Assembly (NCBI RefSeq): GCF_034702125.1
Contig: NC_085870.1
Coordinates: 1,253,240 to 1,317,239, forward strand
DNA: 64,000 bases
Direction of reading: 5' to 3'
From: Engraulis encrasicolus
Taxonomy: Eukaryota; Chordata; Actinopteri; Clupeiformes; Engraulidae
Every line of letters starts with the position of its first letter. Within the stretch, counting starts at the first letter, position 1. The position numbers were made by a program, and so were the translations under genes. Positions 42,994 to 64,000 of this stretch are shown here, piece by piece. The notes beneath the pieces were generated by a model. That model saw nothing but the letters and a program-made list of their open reading frames with translations. It made no database searches and was not told where the DNA came from.

Positions 42994-45900
42994 TTACATA
43001 CCCCACCCGGAAGATTTGGACTCCATACTGGATCCAAACCCGGAGGTGAACCCGCTGCCACTCGTGGTGGAGTTAGCCCCCGTGCCCCACCCCAACCCGG
43101 TCGAACCCGTGCTGTAGTTGCTGTTGCCGCCCGAGCTGTACGTCTGGGTGTCTCCGCGCGTGGAGCTGGTCTGCCCGCTCGTGCTGGTGCCTGAGGTGGT
43201 GGACTGCCCCTGCTGGCTGGCCAGCATACCCATCATGCCCCAGCTGCTCTGCAGGGCCGCCTGCGCCGCGGCCATCATGGCCGGGTTCAGGTTGAAGTTG
43301 CCGAAGCTACCGAGGTTGCCGGAGCTGCTGCCGCCTATGCTGCGGCTAGTGCCGCCGAACCCCTGGCCGAAGCCGTTGCCAAAGCGCCCCGCCCTCTCCA
43401 TCATGGCCCTGCTGTTGTTGTGCTTGGGCTCGGCGTTGGAGATGTGCACACTGACTCCCTTGATGATCAGGTCCTCGCCACACAGTGCCTGTGCCACCTA
43501 CACAGAAGAAAACACAACACACAGAGTGCGTTAAGGGCCGTACACACACGTCGCTACTATTTACTCGCTCAGCAAATGAAGTCAATGGAATGTCGATGTG
43601 TTCCAGCGAGACTCGCAGGCGAGCACTGTACAAGCGATGCGATGTGGGCGGATCCTGAGTTGAAAATATTTTGTATTTGAGCAAGTCGAGTAACCAATTG
43701 GAATGCAGAGTTCTGTACTTCTCGCCTGTTCATTGGCAGTTAAAGCCGCTAGAACTTTTGAGCAAGCGAAAAGCTAGCTTTGTGTGTGTGTACGCCGCTT
43801 TACAATATGCACCCTTGCCTCCTCCACTTGTGCGTGTAGCCTCGCCCCACCTCCTGGCCCCTCCTCCATGGAGAAAACGATAAAGTCTCCCAGCTGTTAG
43901 CCTTGCCACAACAACTTTTGAGGGACTGGTTTTTCATTCACCATCCCAATTGCACATGAAAAGGCTTTACAATTGAGCTTTTGCAAGATATTAAAATACA
44001 ATACTGTGGCCAGTGATGTTATCATGACATATTACTTCCTGGTACGAGGAGACAAGCACAAGTGGAGAGGGTCGTATATTGTAACGCATTCACAGAGGCT
44101 CCATCAGGTACAGAAATGGGAAAAAAAACAAGTGGAACATTCTGCATAACAATCGTAAATGTGTAGGGATGCACCGATACCACTTTTTTGAAAACCAATA
44201 CAAGTACGAGTACATTAATGTGTGTACTTGCCGATACTGAGTACCGATACCGATAACCACCAAAATACAATGAAAATAAATGCAGGCCTTGTTTTTTCCA
44301 CCTGTGATATTTTTATTGTCCATTTCCATGTAGATTTAAATGTTAGTAAATGTATGAGGTGGCACTTTTTTTCCATGCTGCTTCTAAGTCGTGACAAGAT
44401 TTTGCATCGTTTTGTGTAATAGCAGTATCGTTCCTGGTATTAACAAGTGCTTGACAAGTACGAGTACAGGGTTCCCACTCTAATTCAGATATAAACTTCC
44501 ATGATTTTTCAGACCCCAAAAACAGAATTTCCATGACCACTTTCGTAAAAAATGACGTTCAAACGTTTTAAAAAGTGTAAAAACTGAATATTATCTTCAC
44601 CCTTCGAGACGCCGCCGAGCCACCTCAGAGTTCAGTGGGCTCATTGCATGTTGAATGTTGCACATTACAGTGCGAAACCAAACCGTCTGTGGCGAAGCGT
44701 TGTAGTATAATCAGTAAGAAACAAATGTTATACACCAAACAAAAAGGCTTTTGCTTCGAAAACCGTCGTTAAGAAAATTCCACGATATTCCATGACTGTG
44801 CATTCAAAATTGTCAAAGTCCATGACTTTCCATGACTGGAAAAACTTTCATGAAATTCCATGATATTCCAGAAATTCCATGACCGGTGGGAACCCTGGAG
44901 TATAATGAGCAGTATCGGGTGCCGATACCAGTATCTGTGCATCCCTATAAATGTGTGCAGTCTCCACAACGTACCTGGTCATCCGAGAAGGTGACGAAGG
45001 CGAAGGCGCGGAAAGGCTTGGGGATGAAAACGTCTGTGACCTCGCCGTACTGCATGAAGAACTGGCGGAGGTCGTCGGCGGAGATGTCCTCGGTGCAGCG
45101 TCCCACAAACACCTTCCGGCACCGCATGGGCTCATCGGGGCCTGCCTGTTGGTCATACATCGAGTATGGACTAAAGGCCTACCCAAGAAAGGGATGGGTA
45201 GGCCAATATGTTTTTCCCAAAAGAGTAAGAGTAGCCTGGTCATTTAAGAGATTGTGCTACACTACACTAAAGGAAAAGAGGAAAGGATGTGGTGTAGCTG
45301 CTTTTAAGCTAGAAAAGTCACAAAGGAAAGGATGATTTCAAAATAGTACCTTGGAGTTGGGCAGCTTGCAGTCGCACCATCTTCCGTCGATCATGTGGCG
45401 CTGGGACATGACTTTGTTCTGGGTTTCGTATTCTGTGAACCTCACGAATCCAAATCCCTTAGAGTTGCCAGTCTTTGCATCACGCTTGACCTGTAACATA
45501 ATAGAGGGGGAGGAATGGAACCAGAATGCATTAACATTAATCCATACCAATCCATTCTCCTTTGATCTATCAATTCAATCAGCCCCCCAACCCCTGGCCT
45601 ACATCCAAAAGACAATGGGTGGTCAGAGCTAGCTGACCAGCTTACAGGGTTCCCCCACCTTTTTCATGAACAAATTCAAGCACTTTTCAAGCACCAAATT
45701 ATCAGTTTTCCAGCACCTTTAATAGGTCGTGGGAAGGGGGTGTGGGGGTCCTCCCCCAGAAAATGTTGTGTTTTTAAAATGCAATTCCCTGCATTTTAAT
45801 CAATTTTAAGATATCGAATGGCAAATCCCATCTGACATCTCCCTCCCTCAGATTTTTGATGTACTTTAACAATTTATTTGGTTTACCGAGTTTGACTTGA

Positions 45901-46884
45901 CACAAATTTCAAGCATTTTCAAGCACTTTTTCCACAACCTTGAAAACTCTTAATTGAATTCAAGCATTTTCAAGGAATTCAAGCACCAGTGGGAACCCCT
46001 AGCTTACCTGGACCATGATGACCTCTCCAAAGGTGGCAAAGTAGTCCTTCAGGTCCTGCTCGGAGGTCTTCCACGGCAGCCCCAACACAATCAGATCAGA
46101 GGTCTTCTGGTCGCCCCTCTTCATCTTGGAGGCCAAGGCGGCGTCCATCTCGTCCATCTTCCTTTTGTTGTCTGAGGGACAGAAGAAGCAAGCCAGCCAT
46201 TAAGAAAACCAAAAACATTCACACACAAAAAAAATCCCCGTTGTTTTCATGGGGAGGTAGGTAAACAGTAAACAAGACCAGCAGTTACACGGTCTTGAGA
46301 TGGCCTTGCGTGCGCAGCTAAACTGGGATCCCTGTGTAAAATGATCTGGGTGATCATGTTCATAAGAGGTCGAACAATAGACGAAGTCAAGGAAGCTGAA
46401 ATTACCACGTTGAATCAATACCTCCTCTCACAACATTTGAAAATTAAATATAAAAAAACAATAGAAAAGGTAAAAACATCGAGCCCATTTGTCTTACATA
46501 AACTCAATTCGTTCATGCCTGGGAATGAATGAACACAATGGCGGCCAAGACGGTGTCTGTTTACCGCCGATCACCTTTGGTTCTCTTGACAATGCTGGTT
46601 TCTCTTGACCCACAAACCGGCTAAAATGTGTACACGTGCGTACCTTTTGGGTAGTTGACGACATAGATGAGATTTTGCCATCCATTCTCGGGGGCATGAA
46701 GAATTCCTTCCACCAGACGGACGCCTCGCATGCACTGGGAAATAGGGCTCCGGAAGCGTAGGCCGCAGGCCCCTGGAAATTGTGCCGAAACACTGGACAG
46801 CAGCACGGTGTTGTCCTCCTCCGCTGGGATCTCCATTGGCTCCTCATTTTCATCCTCCGCCACACGAATGTAACACTCGGCCAT
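42994..46884 (-). CDS. tardbp: TAR DNA-binding protein 43 (TDP-43)
   Basis: Five exons on the reverse strand: 46644-46884, 46008-46171, 45350-45490, 44975-45145 and 42994-43497, totalling 1221 bases (406 residues; human is 414). It is a nuclear RNA-binding protein that controls splicing and mRNA stability through UG-rich sites. Visible parts: N-terminal ubiquitin-like domain ([32 protein letters not shown]). RRM1 ([42 protein letters not shown]). RRM2 ([30 protein letters not shown]). A Gly/Ser/Asn-rich C-terminal domain retains [20 protein letters not shown] and the end SKSSGWGM. Start chosen at MAECYIRV; two further in-frame ATGs lie 6 and 15 bases upstream. The nuclear localisation region [18 protein letters not shown] is kept. 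Confidence 0.97.
43791..44092. mobile_element. GAGTGCGTT-family MITE, copy 8
   Basis: Lies in the last tardbp intron. Left end CCGCTTTACAATATGCACCC is diverged; right end GTCGTATATTGTAACGCATT. Confidence 0.8.
44164..44947. mobile_element. hAT-like element with nested second element, tardbp intron 4
   Basis: Same family as 3241-3623: ends TAGGGATGCACCGATACC / TATCTGTGCATCCCTA, duplications TAAATGTG at 44156-44163 and 44948-44955. Compared with the h6pd copy it holds an extra 431 bases (44467-44897) with ends CAGGGTTCCCACTC / GGTGGGAACCCTG. The outer element ends 27 bases from the exon 4 donor. Confidence 0.9.
44467..44897. mobile_element. Nested hAT-like element (CAGGGTTCCCAC ends)
   Basis: The interior repeats TTCCATGA words. 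The insertion point splits the outer element at AGTACGAGTA. A relative with similar ends is at 45645-45998. Confidence 0.8.
45645..45998. mobile_element. hAT-like element at the tardbp exon 2 donor
   Basis: Ends CAGGGTTCCCCCACC / CAGTGGGAACCC, with TTCAAGCA words inside. Flanks CCAGCTTA (45637-45644) and CTAGCTTA (45999-46006). Read on the gene strand, the right flank is intron positions +2 to +9 of exon 2's GTAAGCTAG donor. Confidence 0.85.
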
Positions 46885-47990
46885 TTTCATTAGAAACAAT
46901 GGGTTTTAGCCCGGACGCAGAATCGGTTGCTTGGGAAGCTTCAGCGAGGAGTCAGGACAGCGAGGAGTGGTTCACCAAAACCGCACAGAAAGGCAGGTTA
47001 CTGCAAACAACAACAAATCGAAATTGGTGTTACGTATTTAGGATTTCAAAAACGTAATTGTGGTCTAGATTCACCCCGAACCAACCAAGGCACGTCTTGC
47101 TTATCAATAGCGGTCTGAAAAAAGCCGACACGATATTCCTTTGTTAGCTGACTGGCTAGCAACTTAGCAACACGTTCATTCACTGACAACGACCTCGTTC
47201 TAACAATGTGGTACAGTATCAATGAGATAGCTAGCTAATGCTAAACATTAAAATGTCGAGTTATAATCTGAATTCGAATACTGCGTCAATCGTAAAATAT
47301 ACCACAAATCATGCTTACGGTATTTCTTGTGGGTTAGTACAGCTGGAAGATCTTGTTCGGTCTGAAAAAGCGTCTAGATTATCAGATCCCGTGCGCCCTA
47401 CAAGCTGTAATTTGGCTCAAAATGGCATTATCTAAGTCATGCAGGAAGTACGTCATCGTCTGGAAGTGCCCACTGTTGATATGCGGGGGCATACGATTTA
47501 ATGCATTTCCATTCTTTATGTCACTGTTGACTTCACCTCAATGATAATTGTGGAAAAATAGCACTAAATGATATGTTTTAGTTATGGTGAATAGTGATTA
47601 TCCATACAGAATTGACACAATAGACGCTCTTTTTTATTTGTTCTCTAAACACCCCTGTTGATGGACCATGGTAAACCCCCTTTCCAAATGATGTTGCAAC
47701 TTCCGATGACTCTATGTCACCCCTGGTGGTTTATCGAACACAATAGGTTTTTCTTTCTCCACACTGCACAATGAATGAATTGGCCACATGTTTTCCTTGG
47801 TAATTTTGTTTCACATGCCATTGCTCCTAAAATACTTCAAGCAGAAGGAGATTATAGAAGTGTTCATTTACGTTTTTTTCCCCACATGATAACCCTGTGG
47901 AGGCATGGAATTAGGCTGTAATAGAACAATTATGACCTGTAGAATGTATTGAATTTGACAATCAGAAGTAAATCAGGCCGGTGTACTTTT
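46885..47990. other. tardbp upstream region and intergenic DNA
   Basis: Likely contains the tardbp promoter and non-coding first exon, but no boundary can be fixed by eye. No other exon recognised. A non-coding exon on either strand cannot be excluded. Confidence 0.4.
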
Positions 47991-48220
47991 AAAATGGAAT
48001 TGTTTCATTGCAAAATGGTGTAGGCCTATGTCCATTTTGGAATATTTAGGGAAATTGACCATTTTGTTTTGGACATTGCATTGCAACATGCATTTTATTA
48101 AAAAGTGTGTTGTCAAAATATTTGAATGGCAAGAATTCACACATAGATGATAGGACTTCTGAACAGTCATTTCCAATGATAAAATGCAAAAGTAAAAAAT
48201 GGTGGATAGGCCTACACCAA
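47990..48220. repeat. Dispersed repeat, second copy of 24880-25060
   Basis: Reverse-complement relative of the rbp7-intron segment (TTTGAATGGCAAGAATTCAC, TAGATGATAGGACTTC). Confidence 0.7.
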
Positions 48221-48716
48221 CAGATCCTGAACCCTCCTACCCCAAACCCCATTCCACAAGGCGCTTCTGGTAGGCCTACCATCTTCTGCTGTCATCTTTA
48301 CAATTAAAATAAAACATACAACAACGAAAAAGACGATAGGATCCATGTGGTCAACATTTGCCTCTGTCCCCTTTGTGGGGGAGGGGGTTTCACTATCACT
48401 CCAAACAGCAGATAGAAAAGAGTAAATATGTTCTAATTGGTCCTTTGTTTTTATGATTCAATAAAATAGACCTACCATAAGATATGGAAATGGGAGTATG
48501 CCTACAAATAGAAGATAGTAAAAACATACATGAGAAAGATCAATCTATTTGTTAATTCATACGGAATGTTGCTGAGCTTGAATCAGTTTATTGATAAGCG
48601 AAAATAGAGGCACATTAGGCAGCGTAACATGGTTGGTGGGATGAAACTAAATCGATTTTGCAATTGGAAAACAAACTTACCAGCTCAAGATGTAGGTTTT
48701 TTCAGTGTGGTGTTTG

Positions 48717-48996
48717 CCTTGATTGTACTGTATGTGAAGAGTTCAGAAGCAAAACCCCCTAACTCCATTTCTAAAGACCTGCACTTCTATATTTTTAGAG
48801 AACACCGTTGTTGGTTTGGTTTACCGTCATGTACTTGATAATACATATAAATAGTTATATTACATAAATAAAATTTAAAAATATGCTATTTTGATAGCTT
48901 TGTATTAAATAAAAATGAATTAAGATTATTTTCTGAAAAGGCACTTAGGGGGTCTTGCATCTGAACTCTTCATGTGTTTTGTCAGTACAGTAGGCT
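48717..48996. mobile_element. Palindromic element with TACTGTA ends
   Basis: Left TGTACTGTATGTGAAGAGTT and right GAACTCTTCATGTGTTTTG..AGTACAGTA pair over about 45 bases; the centre is AT-rich. Confidence 0.75.
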
Positions 48997-49380
48997 CATC
49001 TGTCCAACAATATTTTTTTTGTACTGTTTTCTTCCACTATGCAATCTAAATTAATTCAATATACAATTTGTTTCAGAATAATTCAACATGATAAACAAAA
49101 TACAGTAGCCCCTTAATGCGCGCCGTACCTTAAGTGGCACGCTGTAATAGTCATTGAAATGTAACTACCAAATCACTAGAATACTATGACACAACACAGG
49201 CCCTTTAGTAATGCACCACGACTTGGACATTACCATACTGGTAACAACAAATGTATAAAGCTGCGTCTTAAGGGGTTAAACCTGGTAATAGATCACATTA
49301 TATTGTTGATTTTAGCTGGCCAGTTTTCAGCATACAACAGCTGCTGCGGCTTTTGCTATTGATGTGTGATCCTCAGGGCC
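48997..49380. other. Intergenic DNA, nothing recognised
   Basis: AT-rich, containing TTAATGCGCGCC and CTTAAGGGGTTAAA words. No exon or defined repeat. Confidence 0.35.
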
Positions 49381-49574
49381 GGATTAAAATGGCCTGGGGC
49401 CCCTAGGCTACAGGTTGCTGTGGGGCCCCCCAGAAGGCAAATTTCCCCACAAATTTACATAGATAGTGTCATAATTACGAGCTAGCGATGGAGGATAACA
49501 TGTCTACCAACTGTATTGATATTGATATTTTTCAATATTGCATCTAGTCACAATTCAGCAATTTTTCACTTTTG

Positions 49575-50280
49575 ACCAATCAGGGGTCCCGTGGAAGGTG
49601 GGGGCCCTAGGCTGCAGCCATATCTAGCCTGTGGTGGGGGCCCCTGGTAGGTGGGGGCCCTAGGCTGCAGCCATATCTAGCCTGTGGTGGGGGGCCCCTA
49701 GGCTGCAGCCATATCTAGCCTGTGGTGGGGGCCCCTGGTAGGTGGGGGCCCCTAGGCGGCAGCCATATCTAGCCTGTGGTGGGGGCCCCTAGGATGCAGC
49801 CATATCTAGCCTGTGGTGGGGGGCCCCTAGGCTGCAGCCATATCTAGCCTGTGGTGGGGGCCCCTAGGCTGCAGCCATATCTAGCCTGTGGTGGGGGGGG
49901 CCCTAGGCTGCAGCCATATCTAGCCTGTGGTGGGGGCCCCTAGGCTGCAGCCATATCTAGCCTGTGGTGGGGGCCCCTAGGCTGCAGCCATATCTAGCCT
50001 GTGGGGGCCCCTAGGCTGCAGCCATATCTAGCCTGTGGTGGGGGGCCCCTAGGCTGCAGCCATATCTAGCCTGTGGTGGGGCCCCTGGCAGGTGGCGGCC
50101 CCTAGGCTGCAGCCATATCTATCCTGTGGTGGGGGGCCCCTAGTCTGCAGCCATATCTAGCCTGTGGTGGGGGGCCCCTAGGCTGCAGCCATATCTAGCC
50201 TGTGGTGGGGGGCCCCTAGGCTGCAGCCATATCTAGCCTGTGGTGGGGGGGCCCTAGGCTGCAGCCATATCTAGCCTGTG
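49575..50280. repeat. Minisatellite, about 37-bp unit
   Basis: About 17-18 units of GGCCCCTAGGCTGCAGCCAT + ATCTAGCCTGTGGTGGG, varying mainly in G-run length and in occasional CTGGTAGGTGG inserts. Not a CRISPR: there are no unique spacers and the host is eukaryotic. Confidence 0.95.
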
Positions 50281-50298
50281 CATTACTGTAATACGGCC

Positions 50299-50426
50299 CT
50301 GGGGTGAATTTCTCAAAACCAAAGTTACTTACTACATTAGCTACTTTGTTGTTTTCCATGCATTTTCACATTGGCAACTACTAGCTATTAGGCTAACAAC
50401 TTCTCTTTTGAGAAACTCATCCCTGG
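50299..50426. mobile_element. Short palindromic MITE, copy 2
   Basis: Ends GGGTGAATTTCTCAAAACC / TCTTTTGAGAAACTCATCCC. Relative of 41029-41155, immediately after the minisatellite. Confidence 0.78.
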
Positions 50427-50771
50427 TGATCCTCTCCAGTTATGGGGAGATGCAATGCTTCTTTCTGAAGCTAGGGGGCAGAGATATTCTACATATTTAG
50501 CCACGGTGCTCCCATTTGTTATGACCTCCCTTCTTTCATAAATCCAGTGATATTTAAAAAGAGCAATATGAAAGAAAAAATATGTATGTTGCTAGATTTG
50601 TCAATGCTTTTAAACAGTGTTCGTTTTAAGCAGGGCATTTAAAATAGTAAAAAGGATCTATAGCACAACGTGCATGGTAAGAAGTATGCTGGATGTAAGG
50701 CCCGATAAATTCCCATCACGGCACAAAATGAAGGATGACTAGAGCTGCTCAAGGACATAATGAGCATATGG

Positions 50772-50911
<140 letters not shown>

Positions 50912-51429
50912 AACAAGAAAAGAGAAGAAAGTGGTCTTGATTGCATTCACCACATTTAGTGTCTGTATAGTGAACCTTGTCCTCATTCTTAGGGCTTTTA
51001 TAGTGTGTGTGTGTGTGTGTGGGCGCGTGCACATGTATTTAACTTCTTTGTATTTTTTTTTAGGAAAACACCACCCGCTGGTAAAAAGGTACAGAGATGG
51101 ATCAAATATAACGGGCCACAGTTTTGAATAAAATATATTACTGAGAAAGGAACAGGGCACAGCTGAAATGTACAAAATACAGGTAGACATGATCAATATA
51201 TTTATATTTACAAAACAACCGAACTTTTGCCATAAAACAGGAGAGTCCATACTATGTGTTATAATACTAATTAGAAAAAAAACATTTATAAGTTAGATAT
51301 AAAATGAAACATGTTATTTGAAATAAATATCAAAATAAAATTAAGGACAAAAGGAGACACTCATCAACCCAAAGGGGGCCCCTTCCTTTGGGGCTCCCAA
51401 CTTGGAAAGTGAGACTTATACATTCTTAT

Positions 51430-51725
51430 GGTAACAATTTATTTTAGGGAAACATCTATGAGCAGTAATACATGCAACGTTAATGCCTGCACAAGTAACT
51501 TGTAAGGTATGTACTAAGCAAACACTAAGGCCTACTAGGTCCTTACTAAGGTTAAATTGGTAATAAATCCCTTATTGTGCATGAACAAGACATTTGCGAA
51601 TACATGCCTAACAAATGTTTGATTTTGCTTTGTACATGCCTTACAAGTTTATAAGTTACAAACTTATACAGGAACATTGTATGTATTAGTGCTAATAGAT
51701 GTATCCCTAAAATAAAGTGTTACCA
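51430..51725. mobile_element. Palindromic MITE, GGTAACACTTTATTTT family, copy 2
   Basis: Same inner words as 16598-16873 (AAGTAACTTGTAAGG, CTACTAGGTCCTTACTAAGG). Ends GGTAACAATTTATTTTAG / AAAATAAAGTGTTACC. Confidence 0.85.
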
Positions 51726-51814
51726 TTCTGATAATATCAGGTCATAATTTTATACCTCAAAGTCTATTGAAATGATGAAACACAACATTGAACTGAAATG
51801 CGGGGTCTCCCCAC

Positions 51815-51835
51815 AGGGTGGGGGGGGGGGGGGAT
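51815..51835 (+). repeat. G-run, quadruplex-prone
   Basis: A GGTGGGG stretch of about 17 consecutive purines dominated by G. A longer one lies at 59246-59280. Confidence 0.7.
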
Positions 51836-51917
51836 ATCAGATCAAATCAGTAGCATACTGAGAGAACGCTGTGCTCTGCCGCAAAGCTGTGTTGTGCTGA
51901 AGGGTACTCAGGGATGA

Positions 51918-52237
51918 GAGAGAGAGAGAGAGAGAGAGTGTTAAAGACAGAGAGAGAGGGAGAGAGCGAGAGGGAGAGAGAGAGAGGGGGAGATGGAGAG
52001 AGAGAGAGGGGGAGATAGAGAGAGAGAGAGAGAGAGCGTTAAAGAGAGAGAGAGAGAGATAGATAGAGAGAGAGAGAGAGAGTTAAAGAGAGAGAGAAAG
52101 AGAGAGAGAGCGTTAGAGAGAGAGAGAGAGGGAGTTAAAGAGAGAGTTAAAGAGAGAGAGAGAGAGAGAGAGAGACAGCGTTAAAGAGAGAGAGAGTTAG
52201 AGAGAGAGAGAGAGAGAGAGAGAGGGAGTTAAAGAGA
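51918..52237. repeat. (GA)n tract with GTTAAAGA interruptions
   Basis: About 320 bases almost free of pyrimidines except periodic GTTA. Triplex/H-DNA type sequence. Confidence 0.95.
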
Positions 52238-52253
52238 GAGAGAACATGAGAAG

Positions 52254-52346
52254 TAGTCCTCTTCATCTTCTCTTCTTTGACCAGTAGTCCTCTTCATCTT
52301 CTCTTCTTTGACCAGTAGTCCTCTTCATCTTCTCTTCTTTGACCAG
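52254..52346. repeat. Three perfect 31-bp tandem units
   Basis: The unit TAGTCCTCTTCATCTTCTCT + TCTTTGACCAG occurs three times without differences, directly after the GA tract. Confidence 0.95.
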
Positions 52347-52420
52347 TGTTCGCAGCGTGGGCTCCAGTGAGAGTCCAGTGTCCACCAGGGATGGGCACTA
52401 CAGGCTGACCCAGCTCACTC

Positions 52421-52797
52421 TAGGGCTGCACGATTATGGAAAAAAATCATTATCACGATTATGTTGGTCAAAATCTTAATCACGATTAGTAATCACGATT
52501 ATTCATTTTGTACAGATTTTTTTGAAAATTATAACAACATGAAATATAACCAATAATGAATTATACACAGGATGAGCAAAATAAAATGAATTGTAATAAT
52601 TATGTAAAGGCAATAGCATGAAACTTAGGTGGACAGTTTCCTGTTCAGAAACACCAGCCTGTCAGTATGTTCCGGCTTCAAGGACGCTCTCAAAGGTAGG
52701 TTACTATTGCCACAATTAAATCACGATTCAAATCATGACTTCGATTTCACGATTTTATCACGATTTTAGATTATTTTCAATTCATTGTGCAGCCCTA
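52421..52797. mobile_element. hAT-like element, second copy of the 7813 family
   Basis: Ends TAGGGCTGCACGATTATGG / TTGTGCAGCCCTA and perfect duplications GCTCACTC at 52413-52420 and 52798-52805. Confidence 0.92.
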
Positions 52798-53044
52798 GCT
52801 CACTCAACGCTTTTTTTTGGAGGACATCACAGTCTGTAAGTTGTAGACCATGTATAGGCAGTAACACTGACAGTATAGTGCAAAATAGACAGAGCTGCAT
52901 TTTTTGTTTTTGTGAACAAAGTACAACAGATACAGACAATCAGCAGATTAACAAAAAGCAGCAAAAATAAATATCAAAAAAGTTCCTTTCATCTGTATAA
53001 TCTGTATAAAAAGTCACTGGGTTTTAGTTTAGTTTTTTTTGTTT

Positions 53045-53050
53045 TTTATT
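53045..53050 (-). promoter_or_regulatory. Candidate ptprg polyadenylation signal
   Basis: Reverse-strand AATAAA about 235 bases beyond the stop codon at 53286. It would give a short 3'UTR largely made of the palindrome at 53057-53227. Confidence 0.45.
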
Positions 53051-53056
53051 TGACCA

Positions 53057-53227
53057 GGGGTCCGTATCTCGAAAGCGTCTTTGCTAACGACGGTAGCAAC
53101 GTCCTTCGTAAGAGCGACTCAACTCTCTCTCGACAGCGACGATCATCACTAAATCCAAGGGAATGGTGTTGCGTCTTAAGACGATCTTAAGACGGTTAGC
53201 AACGACAAGAATCGAGAAACGGACCCC
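53057..53227. mobile_element. Palindromic MITE in ptprg 3'UTR region
   Basis: Arms GGGGTCCGTATCTCGAAAGC and CAAGAATCGAGAAACGGACC, with inner GCTAACGA / TCGTTGCTAAC. No target duplication defined. Confidence 0.7.
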
Positions 53228-53285
53228 AGTATTCTGAAGAAAAAAGGCCTCAGGACAAGGAGTGTGGTTCTCTTTTGCACGCAGC

Positions 53286-63082
<9,797 letters not shown>

Positions 63083-64000
63083 CTGTCACAAACACACAAA
63101 CAAACACATTTACAACTCAATTAGTGGATTTCACCACTAGCACTGGCACAAACACATTTAAAACTCAATTAGTGGACTTCACCACCAGTTCATACCATAC
63201 AATCTATCTAATAATTCAAGAAAGTTCTATCGGTGTCTCTGTGACCTGCGTAACTCCCGCAGAACAGCACCAAAACATCTCAAACTTGGAAGGTGACTTG
63301 GCAGTGGTACCGCGGATTGCAGCGCAAAGTTTCACGCCGTTTGGACATAAAATAGTGAAGATATGAACATTTTCATGGAATCAGCAGTGCACCCAACATT
63401 GAAGCCGCTGGCAGGAACCTTACCTCTTTTGCGCCACGTCACAATGCCAAAGACAGCAGTTTTATTAAAACCAGAACGAAACTGGACAGGGTGTGATGAC
63501 GTCACGTTGCAGCGAGTGGGACCAACAAATTCTAGGTTGTTTCGTCTGGAGGCGGTATTACGTGCCTACGTCACAATAGCTATGCACGTCCTTGTATTTC
63601 AAATAAAACATCTCCCCATCTCTCTCTCTCCTTCACACCCTCAAAACAAGATAAACACAACAAGAGAAATGCAATTAGCATTGAAAGTTACAGTATTGCT
63701 ATAGCTGCTATCCTGGCTCTCGCGCAGACCCTTCGCGCTTTGTGCATCTTCGTAAAACTTTGTGACCTCGCTCGATGAATATCCATCTGCGTGAGAACCA
63801 GGTTAATGGCTGGTACCGTATATGATTCAATTACATGGTATATTATGCTGCCTTGAAGGTAGAATTTGTATGGGCAGACTCAGCGAATGGCTTAAAGTAT
63901 GGGGAAATGTTAGCCTGGTAAACCAGCGGCACCCGCTGGACGCCGAAGTTTTTCAGCTAGCGAGTGGGTCTGGCCTCGGATCTGAGAACGTTTTGAACGC
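63083..64000. other. ptprg intron, no further exon found
   Basis: The exon with the HCS part of the D1 P-loop was looked for on the reverse strand and not found. A short direct repeat (ACTCAATTAGTGGA) occurs at about 63115 and 63160. Confidence 0.5.

Noticed and set aside
43118..43534. Forward-strand frame opposite tardbp exon 5
   Set aside because: Antisense of the Gly/Ser-rich C-terminal domain; no splice or family support.
49575..50280. CRISPR-like regular array
   Set aside because: Repeats are contiguous with no unique spacers and the genome is vertebrate; a minisatellite.

Overview
The window looks like a teleost fish nuclear chromosome. Genes are split into short GC-rich exons with GT-AG introns, the intergenic space is AT-rich and full of microsatellites, and fish-type DNA transposons are dense: Tc1/mariner, many hAT-like and TTAA-flanked non-autonomous elements, tRNA-derived SINEs and an I-like LINE. 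The set h6pd, rbp7, cenps, tardbp matches the gene content of the vertebrate 1p36-type neighbourhood; a ptprg-type receptor phosphatase lies next to it here.

Layout. 1-8980 (+): six 3' exons of h6pd, the ER hexose-6-phosphate dehydrogenase/6-phosphogluconolactonase; the 5' part lies outside the window. 9-15 kb: transposon-rich intergenic DNA. 15291-17837 (-): C-terminal exons of an unidentified multi-pass membrane protein. 18-24.5 kb: repeats. 24586-34538 (+): complete four-exon rbp7 (cytosolic retinoid-binding protein) with a 7.3 kb first intron that holds a minisatellite, local duplications and a large inverted structure. 35404-37963: a 5'-truncated LINE with a 15-bp target duplication, itself split by a small DNA transposon. 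38149-39774 (+): complete five-exon cenps (CENP-S/MHF1). 42994-46884 (-): complete five-exon tardbp (TDP-43). 47-53 kb: intergenic repeats including a large 37-bp-unit minisatellite. 53286-63082 (-): nine 3' exons of ptprg, covering the end of phosphatase domain D1 and all of D2.

The genes are independent housekeeping or signalling genes, not a pathway cluster. The most unusual signal is structural. At several exons of h6pd and ptprg, the exon end together with its splice site has been copied into the adjacent intron, often as a unit with a (GT)n microsatellite. Separately, three hAT-like elements have inserted within about 11 nt of a 5' splice site (h6pd, tardbp, ptprg); in h6pd the transposon now supplies the intronic bases of the donor site from +2 onward.

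All calls come from reading the sequence and from remembered family features; no database search was possible.
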